This document shows positions 17,653 through 24,737 of a stretch of 64,000 nucleotides of DNA, in pieces; positions within the stretch are counted from its first letter, which is position 1; every line of letters starts with the position of its first letter. The stretch lies in assembly GCA_023957975.1 (NCBI GenBank), contig JAMLGM010000005.1, positions 1 to 64,000 of the forward strand. The letters are read 5' to 3'. This stretch comes from Microthrixaceae bacterium. Its GTDB lineage: Bacteria > Actinomycetota > Acidimicrobiia > Acidimicrobiales > Microtrichaceae. The notes beneath the pieces were generated by a model, which was given only the letters and a program-made list of their open reading frames with translations, searched no databases and was not told the DNA's origin. The position numbers were made by a program, and so were the translations under genes.

Positions 17653-17768
17653 GAGGTCCTTTCCGACGACCGTTCCACCAGCCCTTCGGGCTCGCGATGT
17701 GACCGTGAAAGCCTACCCGTCGCGCCGAGGGCCGTCGTTGCCTGCGCCCGTGAGACCGTGATCGTCGG

Positions 17769-17774
17769 TAGGAT
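17769..17774 (+). promoter_or_regulatory. -10 box of greA
   Basis: TAGGAT 8 nt before the ATG at 17783, implying a leaderless or nearly leaderless transcript. Confidence 0.55.
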
Positions 17775-17782
17775 CGCGGGCC

Positions 17783-18256
17783 ATGACCACGTCCGAGCAC
17801 CATCTCTCCCAGGCCGCCCACGATCGCCTCAAGGCGGAACTCGACGAGTTGACCACGGTCGGCCGAATCGAAATCGCCCGAAAGATCGAGGCGGCTCGAG
17901 AGATGGGCGACCTCTCCGAAAACGGCGATTACCACGCCGCCAAGGAAGAGCAGGGAAAGATGGAAGCCCGCATCGGCCATCTCAGCGCCCTGTTGGAACG
18001 CTCGACGATCATCGTCGAGGACGGCCCGCTCGACGAGGTCGTCGCGGGCTGCGTCGTCACGCTCATCTACGAGGGCGATGACGACGAGGAGCAGTACCTC
18101 ATCGGTTCCATCGAGGAGCGCCGCGACGGGGTCGCGATCGTCTCCCCGTCGTCCCCGCTCGGCTCGGCGTTGCTCGGCGCCAAGCCCGGTGAACGGGTGT
18201 CCTTCGAGGCCCCGAATGGCGAGCTGACCGTCGAGATCCTGCGCCTCGACCGCTGA
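17783..18256 (+). CDS. greA: Transcription elongation factor GreA
   Basis: 157 residues, normal family length. The N-terminal coiled coil (about 1-75) includes the GDLSENGDYHAAKEEQGKME tip region with the acidic residues that enter the RNA polymerase secondary channel. The C-terminal FKBP-like domain ends SFEAPNGELTVEILRL. It rescues backtracked RNA polymerase by stimulating transcript cleavage. Confidence 0.96.
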   Translation: MTTSEHHLSQAAHDRLKAELDELTTVGRIEIARKIEAAREMGDLSENGDYHAAKEEQGKMEARIGHLSALLERSTIIVEDGPLDEVVAGCVVTLIYEGDDDEEQYLIGSIEERRDGVAIVSPSSPLGSALLGAKPGERVSFEAPNGELTVEILRLDR

Positions 18257-18353
18257 CGAACGGTAGGAAAAACACCTATCCGCATTTTGGGGACCCCGCG
18301 TTCATAGCGTGACTACGGTCATCTCACCTGTTCACAACGAAAGGGCTTTCCCC

Positions 18354-18722
18354 ATGCTCGCAGGCTTCAAGAAATTCATCATGCAAGGCAACGTCGTCGA
18401 CCTCGCCGTCGGTGTTGCCATCGGCGCGGCGTTCGGCGCGCTGGTCACGTCGTTCACGACGTCGTTCCTCGATCCGCTGATCCGGCTCATCACCGGTGGC
18501 GGCACCACCGGTGGCACCTTCACGATCAATGATCAGGTGTTCGACTACGGGTCCTTCATCACCGCGATCATCACCTTCGTGATCACCGCCGCGGCGATCT
18601 ACTTCGTCGTCGCCGTTCCGATGAACACGATCAAGGAGCGTCGCTCCAACTCGGCCGAACCCGAGGACCCGACCAACGAGGAGAAGATGATCGCCCTCCT
18701 CGAACAGATCGCCAAGAAGTAG
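18354..18722 (+). CDS. mscL: Large-conductance mechanosensitive channel
   Basis: 122 residues. The start MLAGFKKFIMQGNVVDLAVGVAIGAAFGALV gives the amphipathic N-terminal helix and first transmembrane helix, followed by a periplasmic-side loop rich in Gly/Thr and the second helix (SFITAIITFVITAAAIYFVVAVP). A charged C-terminal bundle (NEEKMIALLEQIAKK) ends it. The channel releases solutes on hypo-osmotic shock. The ATG at 18354 has AAAGG about 10 nt upstream; an earlier in-frame start lacks one. Palindrome B1 begins 9 bp after the stop. Confidence 0.95.
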   Translation: MLAGFKKFIMQGNVVDLAVGVAIGAAFGALVTSFTTSFLDPLIRLITGGGTTGGTFTINDQVFDYGSFITAIITFVITAAAIYFVVAVPMNTIKERRSNSAEPEDPTNEEKMIALLEQIAKK

Positions 18723-18731
18723 CCCGCCCCA

Positions 18732-18789
18732 GCCTGTTCTCCGATAACCAGTGGTCGTGATCACGACCACTGGTTATCGGAGAACAGGC
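18732..18789. repeat. Intergenic palindrome, family B copy 1
   Basis: A perfect 58-bp palindrome with arms starting GCCTGTTCTCCGATAACC and meeting at CGTGATCACG; its 50-bp core is 18736-18785. It lies between convergent mscL and ppx and overlaps the ppx 3' end, supplying its TAA stop (18774-18776) and last four codons (PVLR). No T-run follows. Confidence 0.93.
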
Positions 18790-20384
18790 GGTGTTGTGAC
18801 GCTCACGGTCCGACCGGCCACCTCGGCCAGCAGCGCGCTGCGCTCAATCGCGGCATAGCGTTCCAACGCCAGATCACTGTCGTTCGACGGGGTCAGCGAC
18901 AACACCAGGTCGTGGCGTTCGACCGAGACCTCCACCGACGCAACGGCACCGGTGTGAGCGCGGTCGAGCCCGATGGCCACGCGCAGGATTGCCGACAGCC
19001 AGCGAACCACCGCCTGCTCCTCATCCGACAGCGCAGCGAACGCCTCGTGTTTGAGCGATGGCGCACTGCGACGGTGATAGCGCGCCACCTGGGCGATCAG
19101 TTCGATCTCCGGGTCCGTGAACCCCGATAGGTGCTCGGAGTTTCGAATGATGTAGTAGCTGTGCTGATGGTGTTTGGAGTGCGCGACCATCATCCCGACA
19201 TTCGCCAGCAGCGAGGCCGCCTCGAGCACCTCACGCTCCTCGTGGCCGAAACCGTGCAACCCTTCGAGTTGGTCGAACATCGACAACGCAAGGCGCGACA
19301 CCGCCACGGAGTGTTCGGGGTCCTCATCGCCGACCTCCATGAGGTGGGCGATGCTGCGGCGGCGGATGTCGCTGAGGTGATCGAGGGACGCATCGCTGAA
19401 CCGACTCGCCAGGTCGAACAGCGCGCCCTCGCGAAGCGCGTAATCGCTAACGGTCACCGACTCGATCCCGAATTGGCCCATCACCTGTTCGAGGATGATC
19501 GCACCCCCGACGATGATGTCGGAGCGGCTCCGGTCGATTCCGGGGATCAGTGCGCGTTCCTCCGGCGTCGACGCTTCGAGTAGGGAGGCGATCACGTCCC
19601 CGAGCGCCTCGCGGGTCAAGACCGCTCCGTTCAGGCTCTGGAATTCCTGACCCGCGGCAGCGAGCGCCATCGACGTGAGACTCTCGATCGTTCCCGAGGA
19701 GGCCACAGCGATCTCGAAACCGTACCTGCGGACCTCGCGACCGAACGGGGCGATCGTCGAACGAACGAATTCACGCGCCTGCTTCACCGACTTCTTCGTG
19801 ACCGTTCCGTCTGCGAAGAAGCGCTGGGTCATGCGAATCGCGCCCAGCTTGAAGCTGCGCGATGCCCGGACCTCGCCACGCAGGCCGAGCAACAATTCGG
19901 TGCTGCCACCTCCGATGTCGCACAGCAGCAACGCGCGGTCATAAACGGGCAGCGCCTGCAACACGCCGAGATGGATGAGGCGCGCCTCCTCGTGGCCGGC
20001 GACGACTTCGACGTCGATGCCCGCCTCCCGGCGCGCCCGCTTGATGAACTCGCGGCGGTTGTCGGCCTCTCGCACCGCACTGGTGGCAACCGCGGCGTAG
20101 GGGGCGCCATAGGTGTCGAGCACGACGCGGCACCGCGCCAACGCCGCGACGCCGCGTTCGATCGCCGCCGGCGTCAACTCCTTCAGATGGTCGTCGCCCG
20201 TCTCGCCGAGCCGCACCATCTCCTTGAGACGGGTGACCACCTCGAATCGGCCGTCGGACAGCGCCCTGGCGACGATCATGTGGATGGAGTTGGTGCCGAT
20301 GTCGATCGCCGCCAACACCTCGGGAATCACCACCCGGCCGCTCGCTGTCGACGCAGCGAGCGACGGATGTGTCGAATCGATCAC
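18774..20384 (-). CDS. Ppx/GppA-family exopolyphosphatase or pppGpp phosphatase
   Basis: 536 residues. The N-terminal ASKHA domain has the phosphate-binding AAIDIGTNSIHMIVA (about 24-38) and LLCDIGGGSTELLL (about 155-170). A C-terminal HD-like helical domain (about 345-480) follows. In it the usual HD pair appears as AN in LLANVGMMVAHSKHHQHS, so metal binding there is probably lost. The enzyme hydrolyses polyphosphate and/or pppGpp. The GTG start has a TAGGCT box 6 nt upstream. The gene is bracketed by palindromes B1 (overlapping its 3' end) and B2 (upstream). Confidence 0.9.
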   Translation of the reverse strand: MIDSTHPSLAASTASGRVVIPEVLAAIDIGTNSIHMIVARALSDGRFEVVTRLKEMVRLGETGDDHLKELTPAAIERGVAALARCRVVLDTYGAPYAAVATSAVREADNRREFIKRARREAGIDVEVVAGHEEARLIHLGVLQALPVYDRALLLCDIGGGSTELLLGLRGEVRASRSFKLGAIRMTQRFFADGTVTKKSVKQAREFVRSTIAPFGREVRRYGFEIAVASSGTIESLTSMALAAAGQEFQSLNGAVLTREALGDVIASLLEASTPEERALIPGIDRSRSDIIVGGAIILEQVMGQFGIESVTVSDYALREGALFDLASRFSDASLDHLSDIRRRSIAHLMEVGDEDPEHSVAVSRLALSMFDQLEGLHGFGHEEREVLEAASLLANVGMMVAHSKHHQHSYYIIRNSEHLSGFTDPEIELIAQVARYHRRSAPSLKHEAFAALSDEEQAVVRWLSAILRVAIGLDRAHTGAVASVEVSVERHDLVLSLTPSNDSDLALERYAAIERSALLAEVAGRTVSVTTPPVLR

Positions 20385-20390
20385 GCGATG

Positions 20391-20396
20391 AGCCTA
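20391..20396 (-). promoter_or_regulatory. -10 box of the ppx/gppA-like gene, leaderless
   Basis: TAGGCT on the minus strand, 6 nt before the GTG start at 20384. Confidence 0.6.
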
Positions 20397-20479
20397 CGAC
20401 GCACCTCACTCACGCCCCCAACCTACGCCCGACCAACCCACGCCCCCAACCCACGGCCGACCAACCAGCCCTCCCGCTC

Positions 20480-20529
20480 GTTCTCCGATAACCAGTGGTC
20501 GTGATCACGACCACTGGTTATCGGAGAAC
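20480..20529. repeat. Intergenic palindrome, family B copy 2
   Basis: A perfect 50-bp palindrome identical in its core to copy B1. It lies between the divergent ppx-like gene and rsgA, 84 bp before the ppx -10 box and 69 bp before the rsgA start, so it cannot act there as a 3' terminator for either gene. Confidence 0.93.
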
Positions 20530-20597
20530 AGGCGTGGGAGGGGCGGTTAGCTTGGAAAGGCCATGGCGTTGCCGACCCCTGCCACCCCCCGCCGTCG

Positions 20598-21635
20598 ATG
20601 ACCGCCGCCGATCGCCTCGTCAGCATCGGCTGGAATGACGACGTCGCCGATCGAATCTCGACGTTGCCGACCCGCTCCGCGACCGACAACACACTTACGG
20701 CTGGGCGGATCGTTCGCGTCGACCGCGGCGAGGTAGACGTGGCGCTCGGGTCGCACCCCGATGATGTCGTTCGGGCAACGACGACCACCGCGGCGAAGGA
20801 TTGCGTGGCCGGAGACTGGGTCGCCGTCGACCTCGAACAGGCCCGGGTTGAAGCCGTCGCTGCGCGCCTCACCGCGTTCGTGCGGCGCGCCGCGCGCGGA
20901 TCGTTCGCCCCGCAGACCCTCGCCGCCAACATGGACGTGGTGTTGGTCGTACAGGCCCTCGACCCGGGGCTGAACCTTCGCCGCCTCGAGCGCGAACTGG
21001 TCCTCGCCCACCAGAGCGGAGCAACCCCGGTCGTGGTGATCACCAAGACCGACCTGGTCGATGCCGACACGGTCGCCGAAGCGCTGGACCAGGCGCGACG
21101 CACCGCCGCGAGCGTCGAGGTCGTGGCCGTGTCGAATCGCACCGGCGAAGGGTTCGATTGCCTTCATCAGATCGTTGGCCCGGGGCGAACCTTCGCGCTG
21201 CTCGGCAGTTCCGGGGTCGGCAAGTCGACGTTGGTGAACACGTTTGCCGGCGAGGAGGTCCAACTCGAGGGGGAGATCCGCGAGGGCGACGGCAAAGGCC
21301 GCCACACGACCACCGCCGCGAGGCTCATCATGTTGAGCGACGGTCGGCTCCTCCTCGACACCCCCGGCGTGCGCGCCCTCGCCCTCTGGGAGTCGTGGGA
21401 CGGGCTGGCGCTCACGTTCCCCGAGATCGAGGACCTGACCTCGGAGTGCGGATTCGCCGACTGCTTCCACGACGACGAACCGAACTGCGCGGTGGTCGAG
21501 GCGGTCGAGGCGGGAACGATCGATGCCGACCGGCTGGACTCGTGGCGTCGCATGCGCGACGAGATGGCCGAACTCGACGCCCACCTCACCGAACAGCAGC
21601 GCAAACGCGATCGCCTCGCCGACCGGCGACGCTGA
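20598..21635 (+). CDS. rsgA: Ribosome small subunit-dependent GTPase A
   Basis: 345 residues. The order is that of circularly permuted GTPases: an OB-fold N-terminal domain, G4 (TKTDLVD) near 150, then G1 LGSSGVGKSTLVN near 201 and G3 DTPGVRAL. A C-terminal zinc site shows CGFADCFHDDEPNC. RsgA helps mature the 30S subunit and checks its decoding site. The ATG at 20598 gives the expected N-terminus. It converges with iclR across palindrome A3. Confidence 0.95.
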   Translation: MTAADRLVSIGWNDDVADRISTLPTRSATDNTLTAGRIVRVDRGEVDVALGSHPDDVVRATTTTAAKDCVAGDWVAVDLEQARVEAVAARLTAFVRRAARGSFAPQTLAANMDVVLVVQALDPGLNLRRLERELVLAHQSGATPVVVITKTDLVDADTVAEALDQARRTAASVEVVAVSNRTGEGFDCLHQIVGPGRTFALLGSSGVGKSTLVNTFAGEEVQLEGEIREGDGKGRHTTTAARLIMLSDGRLLLDTPGVRALALWESWDGLALTFPEIEDLTSECGFADCFHDDEPNCAVVEAVEAGTIDADRLDSWRRMRDEMAELDAHLTEQQRKRDRLADRRR

Positions 21636-21677
21636 AACACCCCGCCCCCTCGCAAGGCGCCCCGCCACCTCGCAAGC

Positions 21678-21729
21678 CGTTCTGTAGGTAATCGCGGTGG
21701 CCATGGCCACCGCGATTACCTACAGAACG
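21678..21729. repeat. Intergenic palindrome, family A copy 3 (perfect)
   Basis: A perfect 52-bp palindrome, extendable to 60 bp (21674-21733), with left arm CGTTCTGTAGGTAATCGCGG and centre GGCCATGGCC. It is the best-preserved family A copy and lies between the convergent rsgA and iclR genes. Confidence 0.93.
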
Positions 21730-21787
21730 GCTTCGGCCGGGGAAGGCAGGGACGGGTCTCGGGCCGCGCGCCAGCCAGCGCGCTGAG

Positions 21788-22441
21788 TCAGCGCGCGAGT
21801 CGAGCCTCGATCGAGCGCGCTGCGGCCACGACCTCCGCTCCGTGCAAGGCTCCCGGCCGGCGCGTGATGCGATCGAGCGGGCCCGACACCGACACCGCAG
21901 CGACGACAACCCCCGAACGGTCACACACCGGGGCCGAAACCGAGGCCACACCCGGGGCACGATCCTCCACCGACTCCAGCCATCCGCTCGCTCCCGGTGA
22001 TGCGCCGCCCAACAGGCGACCGGCCGAACCCACCCCCAACTCCAGCACCGCGCCGGGGGCCACGATGGTGCGCAGTTCATGCGGCGAGTCGAGCGCGCTC
22101 AGACACACCCGGTGCTCCCCCTGGCGCACGTAGAGCTGCACGGATTCGCCCGACTCGTCTCGCAGCCGAGCCAGCACCGGTTCGGCGAGACGGGCGAGGG
22201 GAAACGAGTCCGACGCTGCGACGCCCAGGCCGATCAGGCGCGCCCCGAGGTGCCAACGGCCGTCGGCGTCTCGTGCGGCGAGCCCGTGCAGTTCGAGCGC
22301 CAGCAACATGCGGTGGACGGTGGAACGCGACATCGCCGAGTCCTCGACGAGTTCGGCGAGGGTCCGCGAACGGCGCTCGAGCAGCTCGACGAGGTACATC
22401 GCCTTGTCGAGCACTCCGATTCCGCTTAGTATCTGTTCCAT
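21788..22441 (-). CDS. IclR-family regulator of leuCD (LtbR/NdgR type)
   Basis: 217 residues. An N-terminal winged helix (RTLAELVEDSAMSRSTVHRMLLALE, about 24-50) is followed by an IclR effector-binding domain with VCLSALDSPHELR and GSAGRLLGGASP. It is read divergently from leuC, the arrangement of actinobacterial LtbR/NdgR, which control leuCD. By analogy it should repress or modulate leucine synthesis. The ATG at 22441 is chosen; a longer frame would cover the leuC promoter. Confidence 0.88.
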   Translation of the reverse strand: MEQILSGIGVLDKAMYLVELLERRSRTLAELVEDSAMSRSTVHRMLLALELHGLAARDADGRWHLGARLIGLGVAASDSFPLARLAEPVLARLRDESGESVQLYVRQGEHRVCLSALDSPHELRTIVAPGAVLELGVGSAGRLLGGASPGASGWLESVEDRAPGVASVSAPVCDRSGVVVAAVSVSGPLDRITRRPGALHGAEVVAAARSIEARLAR

Positions 22442-22456
22442 CAGTTGAGATTCTGA

Positions 22457-22471
22457 TCCCACATATTGGGA
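22457..22471. promoter_or_regulatory. Candidate operator between iclR and leuC
   Basis: An inverted repeat TCCCA-catat-TGGGA sits 16 bp from the iclR start and 47 bp from leuC, in the 76-bp divergent gap. IclR-family operators are short palindromes of this kind; binding is inferred. Confidence 0.45.
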
Positions 22472-22517
22472 CCTGTCAAGACACTGACGCCCAACCACCC
22501 CACAAGGAAGTCCCCAG

Positions 22518-23924
22518 ATGAGCCAGCCCAAGACGCTGAGTCAGAAGGTCTGGGACCGCCACGTCGTCCGCCAGGTCGACGGCGAACCCGACCTGTTGTT
22601 CATCGACCTGCACCTGGTGCACGAGGTCACGAGTCCCCAGGCCTTCGACGGTCTGCGCCTCAACCACCGAACGCCGCGCCACCCCGAACTCACCGTGGCG
22701 ATCGAGGACCACAACATCCCCACCGCCAACATCGATCAGCCCATCACGGACCCGATCTCGGCCAAGCAGCTTCAGGTGCTCGGCAAGAACACCGACGAGT
22801 TCGACATCACCCACTACCCGATGGGCCACAAGTACAACGGCATCGTCCACGTCGTCGGCCCCGAACAAGGCCTCACGCTGCCCGGCATGACCGTCGTGTG
22901 CGGCGACAGCCACACCGCCACCCACGGAGCGTTCGGCGCCCTGGCGTTCGGCATCGGCACCTCCGAGGTCGAACATGTCCTCGCCACCCAGACGCTGCGT
23001 CAGCCCGAACTCGGCACCCTGGCGGTCACGGTGAACGGCGAACTTCCCGAGGGCTCGACCGCCAAGGACATCATCTTGGCCATCCTCGCCGAACTCGGCA
23101 CCAGCGGCGGCATCGGCTACATCGCCGAGTACCGCGGTTCGGCCATCGAGGCACTGTCGATGGAAGGTCGCATGACCATCTGCAACATGAGCATCGAGGC
23201 GGGGGCCAAGGCCGGTCTCATCGCCCCCGACGAGGTCACCTTCGAGTACCTCAAGGGTCGCCCGCACGCACCCCAGGGTGAGCTGTGGGACCGGGCGGTC
23301 GAAGAGTGGAAGACGCTCAAGACCGACGAGGGCGCGGTGTTCGACAAGGAGATCGTGCTCGACGCGTCGAAGATCTTCCCGCACGTCTCCTGGGGCACCA
23401 ACCCGGGCCAGGTCATCCAGATGACCGATGTCATCCCCTCCCCCGAGGACTTCAGCGATCCGGTCGAACGCAACGCGGCTGAGCGCGCGCTTGAGTACAT
23501 GGACCTCACGCCCGGTCAGCCGATCAAAGAGGTACCGGTCGACGTCGTCTTCATCGGCTCCTGCACCAACTCGCGCATCGAAGACATGCGTGCCGCGGCC
23601 GCCGTCGCCAAGGGCCACAAGGTCAACCCGGCCGTCACCACCTACGTGGTTCCGGGCTCGCACCTCGTGAAGGCACAGGCCGAGGCCGAGGGGCTCGACA
23701 AGATCTTCATCGAGGCCGGTTTCGACTGGCGTGAACCGGGATGCTCCATGTGTCTCGCCATGAACCCCGACAAGCTCACCCCCGGCCAGCGCTCCGCCTC
23801 GACCTCGAACCGCAACTTCGAGGGTCGCCAGGGCCGCGGCGGTCGCACCCACCTCGTCTCCCCCGCCGTCGCCACCGCGACCGCGATCGCCGGCCACTTC
23901 GCCACCCCGGAGGATCTCGCATGA
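22518..23924 (+). CDS. leuC: 3-isopropylmalate dehydratase, large subunit
   Basis: 468 residues, aconitase family. Cysteines that bind the [4Fe-4S] cluster are visible in [13 protein letters not shown] and in the GCSMCLAMN pair, and the substrate-binding [14 protein letters not shown] motif is near residue 130. With LeuD it isomerises 2- to 3-isopropylmalate and possibly citramalate in the CimA route. GGAAG lies 8 nt before the ATG. The stop overlaps the leuD start (ATGA). Confidence 0.97.
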   Translation: MSQPKTLSQKVWDRHVVRQVDGEPDLLFIDLHLVHEVTSPQAFDGLRLNHRTPRHPELTVAIEDHNIPTANIDQPITDPISAKQLQVLGKNTDEFDITHYPMGHKYNGIVHVVGPEQGLTLPGMTVVCGDSHTATHGAFGALAFGIGTSEVEHVLATQTLRQPELGTLAVTVNGELPEGSTAKDIILAILAELGTSGGIGYIAEYRGSAIEALSMEGRMTICNMSIEAGAKAGLIAPDEVTFEYLKGRPHAPQGELWDRAVEEWKTLKTDEGAVFDKEIVLDASKIFPHVSWGTNPGQVIQMTDVIPSPEDFSDPVERNAAERALEYMDLTPGQPIKEVPVDVVFIGSCTNSRIEDMRAAAAVAKGHKVNPAVTTYVVPGSHLVKAQAEAEGLDKIFIEAGFDWREPGCSMCLAMNPDKLTPGQRSASTSNRNFEGRQGRGGRTHLVSPAVATATAIAGHFATPEDLA

Positions 23925-24514
23925 AGGCTGTTCAGTTGATTCAGGGTCGCGGCGTGCCGCTCGACCGCTCCGACGTCGACACCGACCAGATCATCCCGTC
24001 GGACTGGCTGAAGCAGGTCGAGCGCACCGGTTTCGAAAAGGGCCTCTTTTCGGAATGGCGCGACGAGCCCGACTTCGTGCTCAACCGCGAGCAGTTCCAG
24101 GGCGCGAACATCCTCATCGCCGGCCCGAACTTCGGAACCGGCTCGAGCCGTGAGCACGCCGTGTGGGCCATCCAGCAGTACGGGTTCGAGGCCGTGATCT
24201 CGCCTCGTTTCGGGCCGATCTTCATCAACAACTCGACCAACTGCGGTCTGTTGCCGGTGGAAGTGTCGGCAGAGGTCGGCGAACAGCTGCTGCGCGCTGT
24301 CGAGGCAGATCCGGAACTGCAGATCAGCATCGACGTCACCACCAAGACCCTCGAGGTTCCGGCGCTCGACCTCAAAGTCGAGTTCCCGCTCAGCGACAAC
24401 GCTCAGCATCGCCTGGTGAACGGCCTCGACGACATCGGCATCACGCTGTCGCACGCCGACGAGATCGCGGCCTACGAGTCGACCCGGCCCGCTTGGATGC
24501 CGACCACTCGCTGA
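23921..24514 (+). CDS. leuD: 3-isopropylmalate dehydratase, small subunit
   Basis: 197 residues, swivel domain of the aconitase family. It begins [20 protein letters not shown] with [10 protein letters not shown], and contains the [10 protein letters not shown] active-site motif. It is translationally coupled to leuC. The last ten codons and the stop are tandemly duplicated immediately downstream (24513-24544). Confidence 0.96.
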   Translation: MKAVQLIQGRGVPLDRSDVDTDQIIPSDWLKQVERTGFEKGLFSEWRDEPDFVLNREQFQGANILIAGPNFGTGSSREHAVWAIQQYGFEAVISPRFGPIFINNSTNCGLLPVEVSAEVGEQLLRAVEADPELQISIDVTTKTLEVPALDLKVEFPLSDNAQHRLVNGLDDIGITLSHADEIAAYESTRPAWMPTTR

Positions 24515-24544
24515 CCCGGCCGGCCTGGATGCCGACCACTCGCT
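24481..24544 (+). repeat. 32-bp tandem duplication of the leuD 3' end
   Basis: 24481-24512 and 24513-24544 are the same 32-bp sequence with two mismatches. The first copy encodes the leuD C-terminus ([10 protein letters not shown]); the second lies beyond the stop and could encode nearly the same residues. It looks like a slippage duplication. Confidence 0.85.
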
Positions 24545-24589
24545 GACCAGCCGGCACCGACCAGCCGGCACGGACCGGACAGCACTGAC

Positions 24590-24625
24590 CGAGGGGTCGA
24601 CGGCGCTCGCGTCGTCGACCCCTCG
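24590..24625 (+). terminator. Hairpin terminator after leuCD
   Basis: Perfect 13-bp arms (CGAGGGGTCGACG at 24590-24602, its complement at 24613-24625) with a 10-nt loop, 75 bp after the leuD stop. No U-tract follows. A second hairpin (8-bp arms CACCGCGG/CCGCGGTG) lies at 24653-24676. Confidence 0.6.
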
Positions 24626-24737
24626 CCGCGTGCAGCACGACAATTTCTTGATCACCGCGGAACTTTCCCCGCGGTGGCGACGTCCAACTCCCAAACGCCG
24701 TCGGACATCTGCGTCGCAGCGACATGAGGAGCCGGAC

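Noticed and set aside
17653..17782. Leader peptide or attenuator upstream of leuB
   Set aside because: The gap has a small hairpin (AGCCC/GGGCT) but no branched-chain codon cluster and no U-tract terminator.
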